Below, piece after piece: positions 22,795-34,600 of a stretch of 64,000 nt of DNA. This stretch comes from Leptodontidium sp. MPI-SDFR-AT-0119 (lineage: Eukaryota; Ascomycota; Leotiomycetes; Helotiales; Leptodontidiaceae). Location of the stretch: assembly GCA_020726505.1 (NCBI GenBank), contig JAHLEZ010000011.1, forward strand, positions 2,108,001 to 2,172,000. The letters run 5' to 3'. The notes below the pieces were generated by a model, which made no database searches, had not been told where the DNA came from, and was given only the letters and a program-made list of their open reading frames with translations. Within the stretch, counting starts at the first letter, position 1. Each line of letters starts with the position of its first letter. A program made the translations under genes and the position numbers.

Positions 22795-23030
22795 GCCCAT
22801 GGTGTGGCAGTACGGCTTTTAGCGCCGTTTTCAAAAGAGACCTCTCAGATCCAGCCTCATAACTCACCACCCTTTGCTTTAAAAGACTAATTTACAAGAG
22901 AGCTATTATTATTTTGAAGTAAAGCTATCATTTCATCTAATTCTTTTTGTTCTACTAGCTTATTTGCGCTCAATGCACTCATTTCAGGTTTTCACGCTAA
23001 GAGCCGTAAGCGAACTGCCACACCATGGGA
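22795..23030. mobile_element. MITE-like element flanked by TA
   Basis: Inverted ends of at least 16 bp (CCCATGGTGTGGCAGT at 22796..22811; complement at 23014..23029) continue as a weaker match (ACGGCTTTTAGCG against ACGGCTCTTAGCG). TA dinucleotides lie directly outside both ends (22793..22794 and 23031..23032), as for Tc1/mariner-derived elements. The core is AT-rich and non-coding. Confidence 0.7.
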
Positions 23031-23988
23031 TACTATTCCAAGTACTTCTTTAGATTTCTCCCAAGTATATAGCTCCCAGATCAGTTCTCAGCCTTCCTAA
23101 TCCGATGGTGCTCGGAGAAGAAGCAGTGTGTAAGTGGTCAGCGTGATCTCCTAGCCCGGGCCATTGTCTTGTTCTCGTTGAAGGAAGGATCGCTGGCCGC
23201 CTTTCCCTGCTTATTGAAATGTCCTTTTCTGAATCTATCAGCTATCTTCCGCCCCATTTTGTGTCTTCGCCCACGTAAGGAATGTTTGGCATTGTATATA
23301 AACAATGCACGAGAAGACGGAAAGAGAAGGCCGTACTGCATTGTTAAAAGCGCAAAAATTACTCGCGGATTCCTCCTGTCACCAATCCCCTCCAAGACCA
23401 CCTATTGATATATTGGGATTTCTCAGGAAATCAATTCTGAATTACTGAAATGGCTCATGGGGTGCGGAGTCTTGCAAGGAGCTGAAAACCTGTACTGGGA
23501 GCCACTCGCGAATAAATGCGTGTGAACATGTGCAATTTTCGTCCGTCTAAACGGGGGTTCAATAGACTCTGATGTGATTCGTGGAGCCTATTATCATAGC
23601 GAGACATAGATCTATAGTTGCGCGGAGAGAAAGCACACGGCTACCTTCAGAACAGAGCAGAAAAGATGAACGTTACCCCTTCGGCCTTTCGATTGCACTT
23701 GCTGTGACGACATAGTAAGTGGCTTTGCGCAGTCTGCAGGGTACACGCGAGCTGGGAAGGCATGAAGTCTGCGTAGTCCCAACCGCGCAAGCACTAAACG
23801 ATGGTTCGTTGAGGGTGACAGGATCTCATCTCTGCAAATGGATGCAGGGATCATTCATTAATCAATGCTGTAAGACCAAGCTATGACAGGCCAAGGACTT
23901 GGTTTGCGAGAGAGTCCAGAACTTGTAGCGGAAACCCATTTGGAGGGGTTTGCGGCACTTGGTCATCTCATCGTCGGTGAGTCCTTCC
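23031..23988. other. Intergenic region
   Basis: Nothing recognisable was seen between two short inverted-repeat elements. Confidence 0.4.
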
Positions 23989-24242
23989 CCGCCCAAAGTC
24001 CGTGTTTTTAGCGACCTTTTCAGGCTTGGCCACAAACAAGTCCTCGAATTAATTATAATACTATTTGACATCCACAAACTAATTAGTCTTCAAACTCGTA
24101 CAAATTGTGAGTATCTAGCTTAGGTTAAGTATGCCATAATTGATTTCTTGATTTATAAATAATTAAATCTCGATTCAATTTGCTTAAGGCTTGATTTGTT
24201 TGCGAGATGCCCCCCCCCCCCCAAAAAACGGACTTTGGGCGG
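23989..24242. mobile_element. MITE-like element with a poly-C run
   Basis: Inverted ends CCGCCCAAAGTCCGT (23989..24003) and its complement (24228..24242) match perfectly over 15 bp, and the match continues into a T-run/A-run. A run of 13 C lies at 24210..24222 just inside the right end. The core is strongly AT-rich with no coding capacity. No target duplication is evident. Confidence 0.6.
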
Positions 24243-24327
24243 TAGGCTCGTTAATGCCACCTTGATAAGACCCCGCAGCCCTCCCATATTGCGATTCCCA
24301 CAATTTCTGTTAGGCTTACCATTCAGC

Positions 24328-25097
24328 ATGGATATGAGTGAAGTTATAGACGTAACAGGGACACCGACAGCCACGACAACTGTCACTGTGCAGCCTGGTG
24401 CAACTGGAACTCAAAGCTCCATTTCTCCAGTGATACACCATGGGGGCACTTCGCCGGTGCTAAAGCAGGTATCTCGGTCGCTTTTATTCTAGTCGTCATC
24501 ATACTATTGGGCGTTTCATTTTTCCTTGGTCGTCAAAGCAGAGAGCATCACGCCCGCATTCAGCCACAGGGCAACCAAAAGCCCATGAGCTCCTCACGAA
24601 CGCGAATTCTCACGATTTGTTTACGAAACACAACATATCCGAGATGGACGAGCAAAACAGCGGGCCACTGGAAACAAAAGACAAGATGGCACCAGCTTTG
24701 CCAAGTATTGGCACGGACAATGAAGGTGCAGTCACGAGCAAAGACCTGGCACGTGAGCATGGGCTTGACCCTGGGGGTCACATCACATCCCTGGATACTG
24801 AGGACTACCTTCCTCCTCACTCACTCACGAGCTGGAAACTTCGAATTCAGCTAGCAAACTTGCCAGATCGTCGAGTGTGCTCGCCTTACAAGAGCAAGCA
24901 GCTTCAAACAAAAATAAGCCGTCGCCCAACAATGAAGAACGTAAGGTTTAAATTCTGACAGATAGGATAAATAGGATTCGTGAAGGAAAAGAAAGGTTAG
25001 AGAGGATTCAAAAATTGAAAGATCTGGAAGAGAGGCAGACTACGAGGGAAATTCTCGCAGCATGGAGGAAAGATGGAGAAAGTAGTCAACCTTGACC
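24328..25097 (+). pseudogene. Broken single-pass membrane protein gene
   Basis: The frame from the ATG at 24328 is Thr/Val/Pro-rich (GTPTATTTVTVQPGATGTQS), like the extracellular part of fungal SKG6-type stress sensors. In another frame follows a transmembrane segment, AGISVAFILVVIILLGVSFF, with FLGRQSREHH after it. A third frame gives a cytoplasmic tail with SSSVLALQEQAASN and a coiled-coil-like IREGKERLERIQKLKDLEER, ending with a stop at 25097. The pieces are in the right order, but the frame changes are not explained by credible introns (one candidate would be only 21 nt). The gene therefore looks inactivated. Confidence 0.5.
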
Positions 25098-25938
25098 TTC
25101 TGAATATTATAATACATGAATCGTGGGAGCCTTCGAAAAGCCGGTTCGGGTATTTTTTCTGCCAATTTCCAGCCCGGTAAGATTAGAACCCAAATATTGA
25201 CCACGAAGTGGCAATTGAGTGATAACAACACCTCAAAAGTCAACAGAAATCGCATGCCTCCGCCCTTAACATTTACAATCCTAACAAACGACTACACGAG
25301 AAATTGGAGAATGGCTTCCCATATAGCATCACCTTCACCCCCTTCTTCTCAAATGTGGCTTTTGGAACAGGGACAAATCAGTTCTCTCGATTTTGATGAT
25401 GTCTGAGTGCGGGATGAAGGGTAAGCGGATCTTCAACTTTCAGAAATCACTCCTTCGGCACCAGACCCAGGATCTTCAATAGGCTTCTAGCAATTATGCG
25501 TCCGCAATGATATTGATGCCAGATTTAGTGAGTCTCACTTTGTTGGCTCGATCTGTCGTGGCCTGGACGAAAAATAGTTGTCTCATCACGTGACGTCAAG
25601 AGGGGTATCGCTTTTCCAGTATTAATCTCTTCCCCTCGACTTGGCCATCCTGGTGGGGTGACTTGACGGACTAGGCTGACTATATGGAGGCGCTAGTGGG
25701 TGCCTGTGGTTGAAAGTCCAGTGAACCATGAAGGAATATGTTTGTTAAAAGGAATGCGAGAGGAAGTGATCGTTGCAATGTCCTGTTCCCAGGTATCAAA
25801 TATATCGAGTACGTAACCAAAGTCTTCGGCTTCCGAGTATCTATTTCATCAGAAATGATATGAACTACAAGCGAAGTTTCAACTCACATCTCACATCTGC
25901 CGACAGCTCAACAGCATCCCAATAATTTCCATAGTTGA
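25098..25938. other. Intergenic region
   Basis: Downstream flank of the ankyrin-TPR gene; no supported feature. Confidence 0.4.
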
Positions 25939-28233
25939 CTAGGGAGCTTGGCTTAGATCCACCTCCTTCAACTTCCGAACGGATTCAATAGAGTCAAGAG
26001 ACTCCTGTACTTGCCGCGGGAGATGATGACTACAGCCATATTCACATTCAAGCCCCGTCAATGCATTTCGAAAATACTTCTCGGCCAACCTTAGCGAACC
26101 CCGATCTTGGAAGACCAGAGCCAAGTTGTAAAGGGCGACCAAAGTTTGAGCATGATCTGGACCGTAAATTTTCTCATTTGCGTCCACCGCGCGTTCTAGC
26201 AATCTTGTGGCATCGGGTAGATTGCCTTGAAGCCTATAAAGCCGGCCCAAATCATGAGTGACGCCAACTGTTAGCTTATGCTCCATGCCGTTTATTTTCT
26301 CGTATGCTTTCAGCACACTCTGGAACAGTTCCTGAGCCTCAGTTAACCTATCATTACTTGCATAGAGGATGGCAAGATCGTGCAGCGAATCAAGTGTGGA
26401 GAGATGCTCGACACCCACAACCTTCTTCTTCCCTTCTATTGCCCGCTTGTACAATTCCTCGGCTGCATCCAGCATATGATTCTCCCGGTAAAGGTTGCCT
26501 AGGTAGGAAATAGCATCGAGTGTTGCAATGCTCTCCATATTAACGCTTTTATGTTCGAGGAGTCGACGCCTGACCCTTAGCCCTTCATACTGAGGCTTGA
26601 CCCACTCAAGTGGTGTCCGACCGCCATTATCTTTGGACTCAACGTCAACGTCTTCGCGCCCGAGAAGTAGGCTCACCAATGCCTCATCGCAATTCTCTGC
26701 GGCCAACGATAGTGGGCTACGACCGTTGTTGTCGCTAGAATTAGCCTCGATATCTTTGTGAGATAGTAGCATGGTAACGCTCTCTTTATGCCCCGCTAAT
26801 ATCGCGCTCGACAGCGGTGTCCTACCCTCGTAGTCCCTCGCGTTAATATTGACGGCCTGGTGCCCCAGAAGGAGTCTCAATACAGACTCTTGCTCATTTT
26901 CAGCTGCATGATGCAATGCTGTATGTCCGTCGAGGCTGTCGCTATCCTCCAGATCTGATCCCTCTTCCATTGGTAACTGTGAAACTGCCGCGAGATGTAG
27001 CGGCGTCAACCCATTTTCTCCTTTGCAGTTAATTTCAGCCCCTGCCTCAAGTAAAATCTTCACTGCTTCCATATGCCCAGAGCGAGCAGCATGATGCAAT
27101 GCTGTGAATCCATTCTCGTCCCTAGTTTCGATCTCGACCCCACAATCGAGAGACGACCGAACCTCCGCCTCGTTCCCATCGCTTGCTGCTTGATGAAGTG
27201 CTGTCCACTTAGAATCTCTGGCAATGGTACCAGGTAAATCTTTGCCGCTGTCTGCATGCTTGTTGAGTATTTTTACGGTCACGTCGCGGCGTGACTTGGA
27301 CCCCTCTTTAGCCAATTCGATTGTGGTTGCAATTGTAATTTTTGCCAGATTGAGATCAGCTTCCCGCTCTATGAGATCCTTGATAGAGATCTGCATGTTA
27401 CGGACATTGCATAGCTTCATGATAGGGAAGATGAGAGTGTCAATCCCCCTCACAGACTCAGCAGTTTCGATCATTTTCCACGTAATGTATAGCCGCACAT
27501 CCAGTTCTTTCATGTGCTGGTTACTTCCCAGCATCGATGCAAGAACACGCAGATGCGACGCCTGCGTTCTGGTATCAAGACCATGCCTTTGTGCTGCCAT
27601 CAACAATGGATAAAAGTCTGATCTTGTTGGACAAGCCGGTATAAGGTCGATCGGAAAGAGTATTTTCTTTAGCCGAGTAAGATCGATCAAGCGCTGAGGG
27701 CATCGCCAATGGTCGGGCACCAGAAAATCAATACGCATAGTGATCTCAATGGTAACATCTCCATAGAGTAATTCTAGTGCTTCCTCCTGAAGCTGTTTGT
27801 TTACTGCAAGAACCGTCGGAAGCCCTCGGAGGGAAGTAAATGTCGAGGACACCTGGGGACTCCAATTTGGTTGTTGCCCAATGGTTCCAAACCCTCCCCA
27901 TCGCAGCTCCATGATTCGGCCAAATCCGATGTAGGAATAATACGTATCTGCAGGACAAAGTACATGGTACAGAATTTGGCTTCTGATCTCTCGCGTGACA
28001 TTGAGTAGGCGTGAGGAAGAAATATCTCTTCGCATTGAAAATATCGCGCCTCTTCTCTGTCGTGGTACGTATCTAACAATTAGTCGCTAAGTAAACTACC
28101 TAGGATTCGATAGATAGGCGACTTACTCGTCCCTGATGAGAAGATGGTTACGAAATGCTCCATTGAGCTGTTGTAGCAGAGTCGTTTCGGTATCGTGTGG
28201 ACGCCTCCTTGGGATGTCGCTGTTGGAATTCAT
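25939..28233 (-). CDS. Ankyrin-repeat and kinesin-light-chain-type TPR protein
   Basis: Two exons, 28127..28233 and 25939..28072 (54-nt intron, GTAAGT ... TAG), give 746 aa from the ATG at 28233. Residues about 58-270 resemble the leader of fungal proteins beginning with an F-box/2EXR-like segment (LLNVTREIRSQILYHVL, then VNKQLQEEALELLYGD). Residues about 323-528 hold six or so ankyrin repeats, for example NGFTALHHAARSGHMEAVKI. Residues about 548-718 hold four TPR units of the kinesin-light-chain type, for example LYNLALVFQDRGSLRLAEKY and GVTHDLGRLYRLQGN. In fungi such repeats often sit on NLR-like recognition proteins, but no NTPase domain is present here. It is likely a protein-interaction scaffold with unknown partners. 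Confidence 0.88.
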
Positions 28234-30697
28234 GTCTGAGAGCGGCTGTTGTTATAGAGTTTGAAGGAAACTAGAAGCAATATGTTGAACAAAACCTGCG
28301 GCTGACATGGTGTATGAAGAGGTCATGGAAAGGAGGAGAGCAATACTATAACTATGCGGGTTCAATGTTATGCCGCCTTACGCGCTCCCTCTACCAATCG
28401 CAAAACATAAAATTAAAAGGTGGGGTAACCATTTCCCTACATAATCCTCTTCCGCCCCGCCCCGACAACATTTTGCACCTGACTTCTGAAAATAATAACT
28501 TCGCGAAAAATAAAGATACATTCGTGATTATTCAAGTAGAAGATACACCGAATCTCGCTCAATTGATTATATTGTGGTGGGGACAGGCACGTGAGATCCT
28601 GTCAGCTGACTTGACTACCCCTTTATATAGCCGACTGCCAGCTTTAGAATTACATCCTCATCACATATCGTTACAACAACGAATACTACTTTGACTCTTT
28701 TGTCAATACTTCGGGCTCTTGCCCACAATATTAACCTAATTTTTATAAACATATAATGTAGGCATCTCAATCTTCTGTCCTCCTCGACTTCCACGTAACA
28801 AACATATATCCTCCCCGATTGTAGCTGAAGTGTGGCAGAGACTCCCCCAAAAGCAACTTAATGATTAAAGAAGGTTTTAAAGCAAGCTACTTAGCTTTAT
28901 GTTTAGCGCGATTCTACCCTTTAGCTTTAAGTATATTAGATTTGGCCGGTGAAAAGCGTGATTTTAATGTCTCTAAAGGACTTGGGTCCGCTACTATCAA
29001 ATCCTTTGCTAAATTGCTTCGTAGCTTACCTCTATTTCTTGCATCTTATTCCTCTCTCTTTTTAAGGGGATTTGCAGCTCCGAGCTGCAAATTTCTAAGC
29101 TACTAATTGAGTAGTAATCTAAAGTAGTTTATTTCAAAAACTCTGGATTAGGAAATGGGTGCCTTAGCGCCACAAAAACTTCCCTAGGAACAACAGAGAC
29201 ATGATTATGGGTTGCAACTAAAACTCTTGTCGGTCGATAATGTGATGTAACTCTGAGGTGGTATTTTGTGTACAAAAGCATTTCCTTGCATTTGAGGTGA
29301 AGCAAATTAGCATCACAGTTCTACTTCATTCACAGTGAGAATCCATTTCGCATCCCATTGGACTAGAACTAGTATTAAGTTACTGCTACTGTTATTAACG
29401 TTAGATGAAGGGTTTGAGATCTTGTTGTGTATCTCGTGGTGTTCTGGGAGCTTCAAGGCTCAGCCAGCTATTGTTTAATCAAGGCTTTCAAGCGGCAAGC
29501 CACTAGCCATTCCCAATTTAGTGCCTTAGATTATATATTGTTATCTCTTTGAAAATATCAAAAGTTGGATATCAGAATATGAAGCAGTGGTCTAGATAAT
29601 GCAGACTTGAAGACACTGCTTCAGTGGAGTAGTTTAAGTGTGTCTTGTAGGTTTCAGTAATATATGGCAACCACGTCAATTCCTTGACGGAACGTATGGT
29701 TTAAACAACCCATTGAAATTGATTTACATTACTAACACTTCTTCTATCAATGACAAAAACTGAGTCTAAATATTAACAAGGCCATGAAAGACTTTGGCCT
29801 TCTCCATTGGCCTGATGGTTTTAAAGTTTGCAGCTAGAAAACACTCCCCAACAGATCACACCCCAAAACACTGTTCCATTGTAGTTTCTAATTACCTACA
29901 TACATCCACGTCGCCGGTTAAACTCATGCCATTCATTCTAGATTCGCCTAATCATCTTCGAGTCCTCTACTCCACCCTGATCTTCCTCTGCCTCTGCAAA
30001 GACAACCTCCTCAAAACTATTATGTCCCCCAGGAGTCTGCACCTGTCATGAATTGCTTAGTCGTTCTTCATCTATTGCCAGTAGCTAGTAATTCCCCATT
30101 CTCTTCCACCCACACTTCCATTCATCAATTTTGACTCCATTCCCAGTCACCCATCCCGGCATTCCTCAACAAACACACATCCACCACCAAAACCCGCGCT
30201 ATCCACCCATCAGCGAGAATTATAAGTAGTGAATTTGCTTGACAAAACAGTATGGTGGTAAGCAATCTACTTCTTTTCTATGTCGCCTTGAATAGCTTTG
30301 TTTGCTTTCATTATCGGGGGGTGTGTCACGCCTAGATCCACCACACGTCTCCACTACCTACCCCTCTGCATACTCTCTCACTTCAATCGAAGAATAGAGC
30401 AGCCCCACATTGCATATACAACATGTGCGGTCGGGTCTTGATTTATCTACAGCCGAATCTCTCGTTGGATCTGATTCTCCGGCCTTCTAGCGGAGTACAT
30501 CTGCTAGAAAGCCCCCTTCTCTTATCACCACCTATCCCCAAGCTTCATCGGAGAGACTTGTTCGCAGTTACAAAACCACGCGCAACCTCTTTCAAGCTCT
30601 ACATTCTCCCTAGAATGCTAGCTACAAGCAGCAACGCAAGAATTTCGGACCCACCCCAAGGACACAGAGGAAACATGCTAACATTCAACTTTCGCAG
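28234..30697. other. Long intergenic region
   Basis: 2.4 kb without a supported gene. A short palindrome (arms of 10 bp) lies at about 29070..29092. AT-rich frames around 28861-29106 look protein-like by chance composition only. Undetected 5' exons of the next gene may lie after about 30250. Confidence 0.4.
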
Positions 30698-31512
30698 GAC
30701 CTCCCCCCGACACACAGCGTCCCACGGCTTCCAATGAGGTAAGCATCTAGCTTCCACCCATATTCAATTTATACCTACATCAGCCTCAACCCACACATCT
30801 TCTTGTTCTGGGTTCAATGCTCTCAGCGGCCCTAGGGATCAGGAAATATTTCTCAGGACTACTCGTCGTTTTCCTGAGTATCATTGAAAAAGTTGCCGAC
30901 CTGCGATCTTCCCATTGCATTATTTTCATACCGCAATGTTATTGAAGTACAGAAATTCCCAACAGCTATTGCGAGAGCCTGCAAAATACCCAAGGAAACA
31001 TTTTTGGACCCAAGACCAAAGCTGTCAACCTTGAGTATTCTCCCTATCTTCTCTTTCCTTCTATGCCACATAGATAGCAACATGATTGCAAACACTCTCT
31101 CACAACTACCATTGCTTAATTTCTTTCCTGCAAGTCTGAGGTTCTGTTCCATTCTATAAAATTCATCACCACTGGTCGTCTAGGACGGCTCGCTTAATGC
31201 CTTCCTTTATTTTCAAAACAATGACAGAATGCTTGGCATATCCAACAACACCAAATCCCCCCAAAAGGAACGAATAGCTAATACAAACCCTCGCAGAGAT
31301 TTGCACTTCCCCAAAGTACTGTCTCAATAACCCCGACAGGCGAACCTCTAGCTCCAGAATGTCTCTCCCGGTTCTCTCCCGAAGAACAGATACGAATCCT
31401 TAGCTATGGCACCACCACCGGCCACGTAGAGATGATCGGCAAGTTCCTTACAACTGTCGGCAAAATTGTGACCGTCGACGAGGGAAGCGAGTTGGAGGCT
31501 AAGGCTTTTATG
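30698..31512 (+). CDS. Probable upstream exons of the next gene
   Basis: Two exons fit together. The first is 30698..30738 (acceptor TTTCGCAG with a GCTAAC branch site; donor GTAAGC). The second is 31297..31512 (acceptor CTCGCAG with an AGCTAATAC branch site; donor GTATGC). Joined, they read DTQRPTASNE, then RFALPQSTVSITPTGEP and RFSPEEQIRILSYGTTTGHV. The second exon is 216 nt and phase 0 at both ends. Splicing from 31512 to a CCGCAG acceptor near 31636 would keep the frame into the ATG at 31688, so these may be 5' exons of the long gene that follows. A separate small gene is the alternative. The true start was not found. Confidence 0.4.
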
Positions 31513-31687
31513 GTATGCCTTGATCAGATGTACGAACGAGCACTAGCGTGGCACTCAACTTCCTCGCTTCAAGACGCTTCCCCCACAACACCACCGCCAA
31601 CCGCCATCCCTCCTCTTACCTCCTCCCCCTCCGCAGAGGAAACACAAACAACCACAAACCAAAACCACAACCCGCGCGTCCATAACA

Positions 31688-34600
31688 ATGGAGGTCTCTA
31701 CACCTCCCTCAACACCCGCTACTTCCTCGAAGCCAGCTCACCTAGACAAAGGCAGCCCGCTCGCCGACGCCTCGAAACGCGCCGCGATCATGTCTTTCGC
31801 TGGCACCTCACCTTCTCCCACCGCCTCGAACACCGATACACGCCCATCCCTAACCTCGCAATACAACGCCATGACGACGAAGAGAGGCAAGAGATTCTTC
31901 CCCAAGGCGTGCGAGGGCGCGGCGAAGTGTAAGAATTTACTGTGTGAGCATAAGTTTGCGCCTATTGGTGCTTTGACGGCTGCGTGAGTCCTTCCCGTTT
32001 CCCTTTCCTTTCATTTTTTCTTTTGTTTATTTGTTCTGTGTTCTTCCCTCGAGATTCTTTGCCAGTCTGTGGTGTTTGTATTGCTGTTTGTTCTTGTTTT
32101 GCAATTTCTTTTCTCTCTCGTTATGGAGATTCGAAGGTGAGGGCGTGGGCGAGGCTGTGGATGGTGGGGAAGGGGTTTGTTTACTTTCCAGCGAAACCTG
32201 CACGACGCCTCACGGTGTAGAACCAGCCCTTTCTCCTCTGTCTTGCTGTTGTTCTTTCTACATACCTTGAGCCTCTCAACTGTTTCTCGTTATATTGTTC
32301 TTGACTCCACTTGGAAGATCAATTCCTATCCATCTCCATCTCTACTTCTCAATACCCTCCATCATTCGCTTACGCCTAACCCCAAACCACAAAACATAAC
32401 AAGAAACCAAGCTAACAACTCACGCCGTCTTCCACAAAGAAGTCCCGATCCTCAGATTGATCCCAAGATCCTGAAGATAGTCATGGATAAGTCCGAGGAA
32501 CAGGGCTATAAGGTATCAGAGGAGTACGCGAGCCAGATGCTGCAGAAGAACAAGTACTTGATTGTTCCTGCTATCAAGGATATTAAGGTGGATATTGATA
32601 GCCGTGAGTTACCTTCCTTAATTGTCTATTTTCTTTGTATCCTGCTTTTGGGCTTGTGTTTACTTTGGCTTGATTCTTGGTGCTTTTCATGTCTCTGTCT
32701 CCTTAACTGTGATGCTGCGGAGAGGTTCATCTCTTTCCAGAGGATGCAGAACGAGGAATGGATATGCAAAAGGAGCAAAAGACAGATAGACAGACCATCA
32801 GACAGACAGACGCAATGGAGCAAAGCACACATAACAGCACAGCAAGACAATCACAGCATCCCAAGGGAGAGAACCTGCTAACAACTTCCTCTCACCAGGC
32901 GAATATGCACTCCACGCCACTGGCCGAATCAACATCAACTTCGAACGCGCCACCCTCAACGCATATGCCTGCCACCATAACTGCAAATACAACCACGTCA
33001 CTGAAGCCGAGTGCAAAGCAACCGAGTTTCCTAGATGCCGTGACGGATTCATCGGTGCTCTTGAGCGGGAAGACCAACACCTCGCGGACACTTTGAAGCT
33101 CGGCTGGTCATCCTTCTACGGACGTGTCATTCTCGCTGCTAGATATAAGACGAAGGAGCAGAGGGAGGCCGCTTTTAAGGTTTATTGCGATGAAGCTAGG
33201 TGGAGAGAGGACAGAGCGATGTTCTGGGAGGAGTGTAAGAGAGTAGAGCAGGGTTTGACTGAGGATGAACTCGAGGTTTGTATGGAGAGATGGGAGGATG
33301 GTAGGAGACCTAGTCTGGATGATGGTAGAGTAGGTGGGGAGAAAGCATTTGGGAGATGTCCGTGGGGGAGCGACGTCAGTATTTGTGTTTCTTTCGTTTC
33401 TTTCCTGACCTACCTTTCTGGGTGCTGTCCTCCTCTCGCTTATTTTTGTTGGGGTTGAAGTTGGAGATGAGACGGAGACGAGATGAAGAGACGAAGCTAG
33501 AGACTTCGACTTCAGCTTTGCGAATTTGGGGAAATCTGCTAACTCACCTTTCAGTCAGATGCGAACGGTCCGAGCACCGCCATCCAAGGAGAAACTTCTG
33601 CCCAAGGAGCCGCTAGATCTTCAACTTCAAACCCTTTCTTCCACGACGACCTTCACAAGGGCCAGTGCTCAACTTTGTGTTCTGCCTCAACACCTCCCCG
33701 AACTAAGGTCTACCACCATCCTTCAGCGGGCTTTGGAGAGATCATCGACAAGACCCCCACTCCTTCCTCAAGAACCATTCTCGAGCCCATTCCTGAAGTC
33801 AGCACCGAGGAAACCCTCGAAGAAGACAACATGCCCAAGAACAAGATCGACTACGATGCCGATGGCAAATGGCACCACCGCTCCGAGGAGAGTATGCGTT
33901 TCCACAAGCAACAAGAGGTCGATAATGCCCGATACAAGGAGCTGATGGACTCCGTCGCCTCAGATGATATCAAGATCTCAACCCTCCGCGCTCAAGCCAA
34001 CGCCCTGCTTCACGAGAACAAGGAGCTCCACGCCCTGAACCACGACCTCAAGTTCCGCGCCGCTCAGAAGCTCCTCGAACAGATCGATGATCCTCCCGAG
34101 CCACAGAATATCCTCGACCTGGTCACCAAGATCGCCGATTGGAACCTGACGTTCAGCTGTGCCTTGGATGAGGATGAACTGCCTGTTCTGTATAGCTTCG
34201 AGCTCCTTGACTTGTTGGATAAGCTGTGCAAGAATATCTATCTGGCCAGCGTGCAGACGATCAGTGAGGAGACTCGTCCTGCTATCAAGGCTGCTTGGGA
34301 GGCTATGAATTTCGGCGGTCGCTCATTCCACGGTGCTATGTCGTTGGCCGTTGTCATCGATCGTGGTCTAATGGAAGAGGCCCTCGGCGATAAGCTAGCT
34401 ACGACTATCGAGCTGGCTATGGTTCTCGACGAGACTTTCCGCAACCTCGACATTCAACTCCCCGTCCTGAACCGCAAGGCGAAGCGCAATCGGGTCGAGG
34501 ATAAGAAGTTGCAGGGTATGCTGAAGCAGTGCTTGGAATTGTCGATGAAGGTCTGCGCTTATCCCAAGGATCTGTCGTGGGGCAGTATCAATAAGCTGAG

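Noticed and set aside
28861..29106. 81-codon plus-strand frame rich in Leu/Ser
   Set aside because: AT-rich composition, no motif, no splice partner; likely chance or an old repeat. The palindrome at 29070..29092 has only 10-bp arms.
32177..32881. Long plus-strand frame of 234 codons
   Set aside because: It overlaps two introns and the second exon of the long gene in another frame; the composition is pyrimidine-rich intron sequence.
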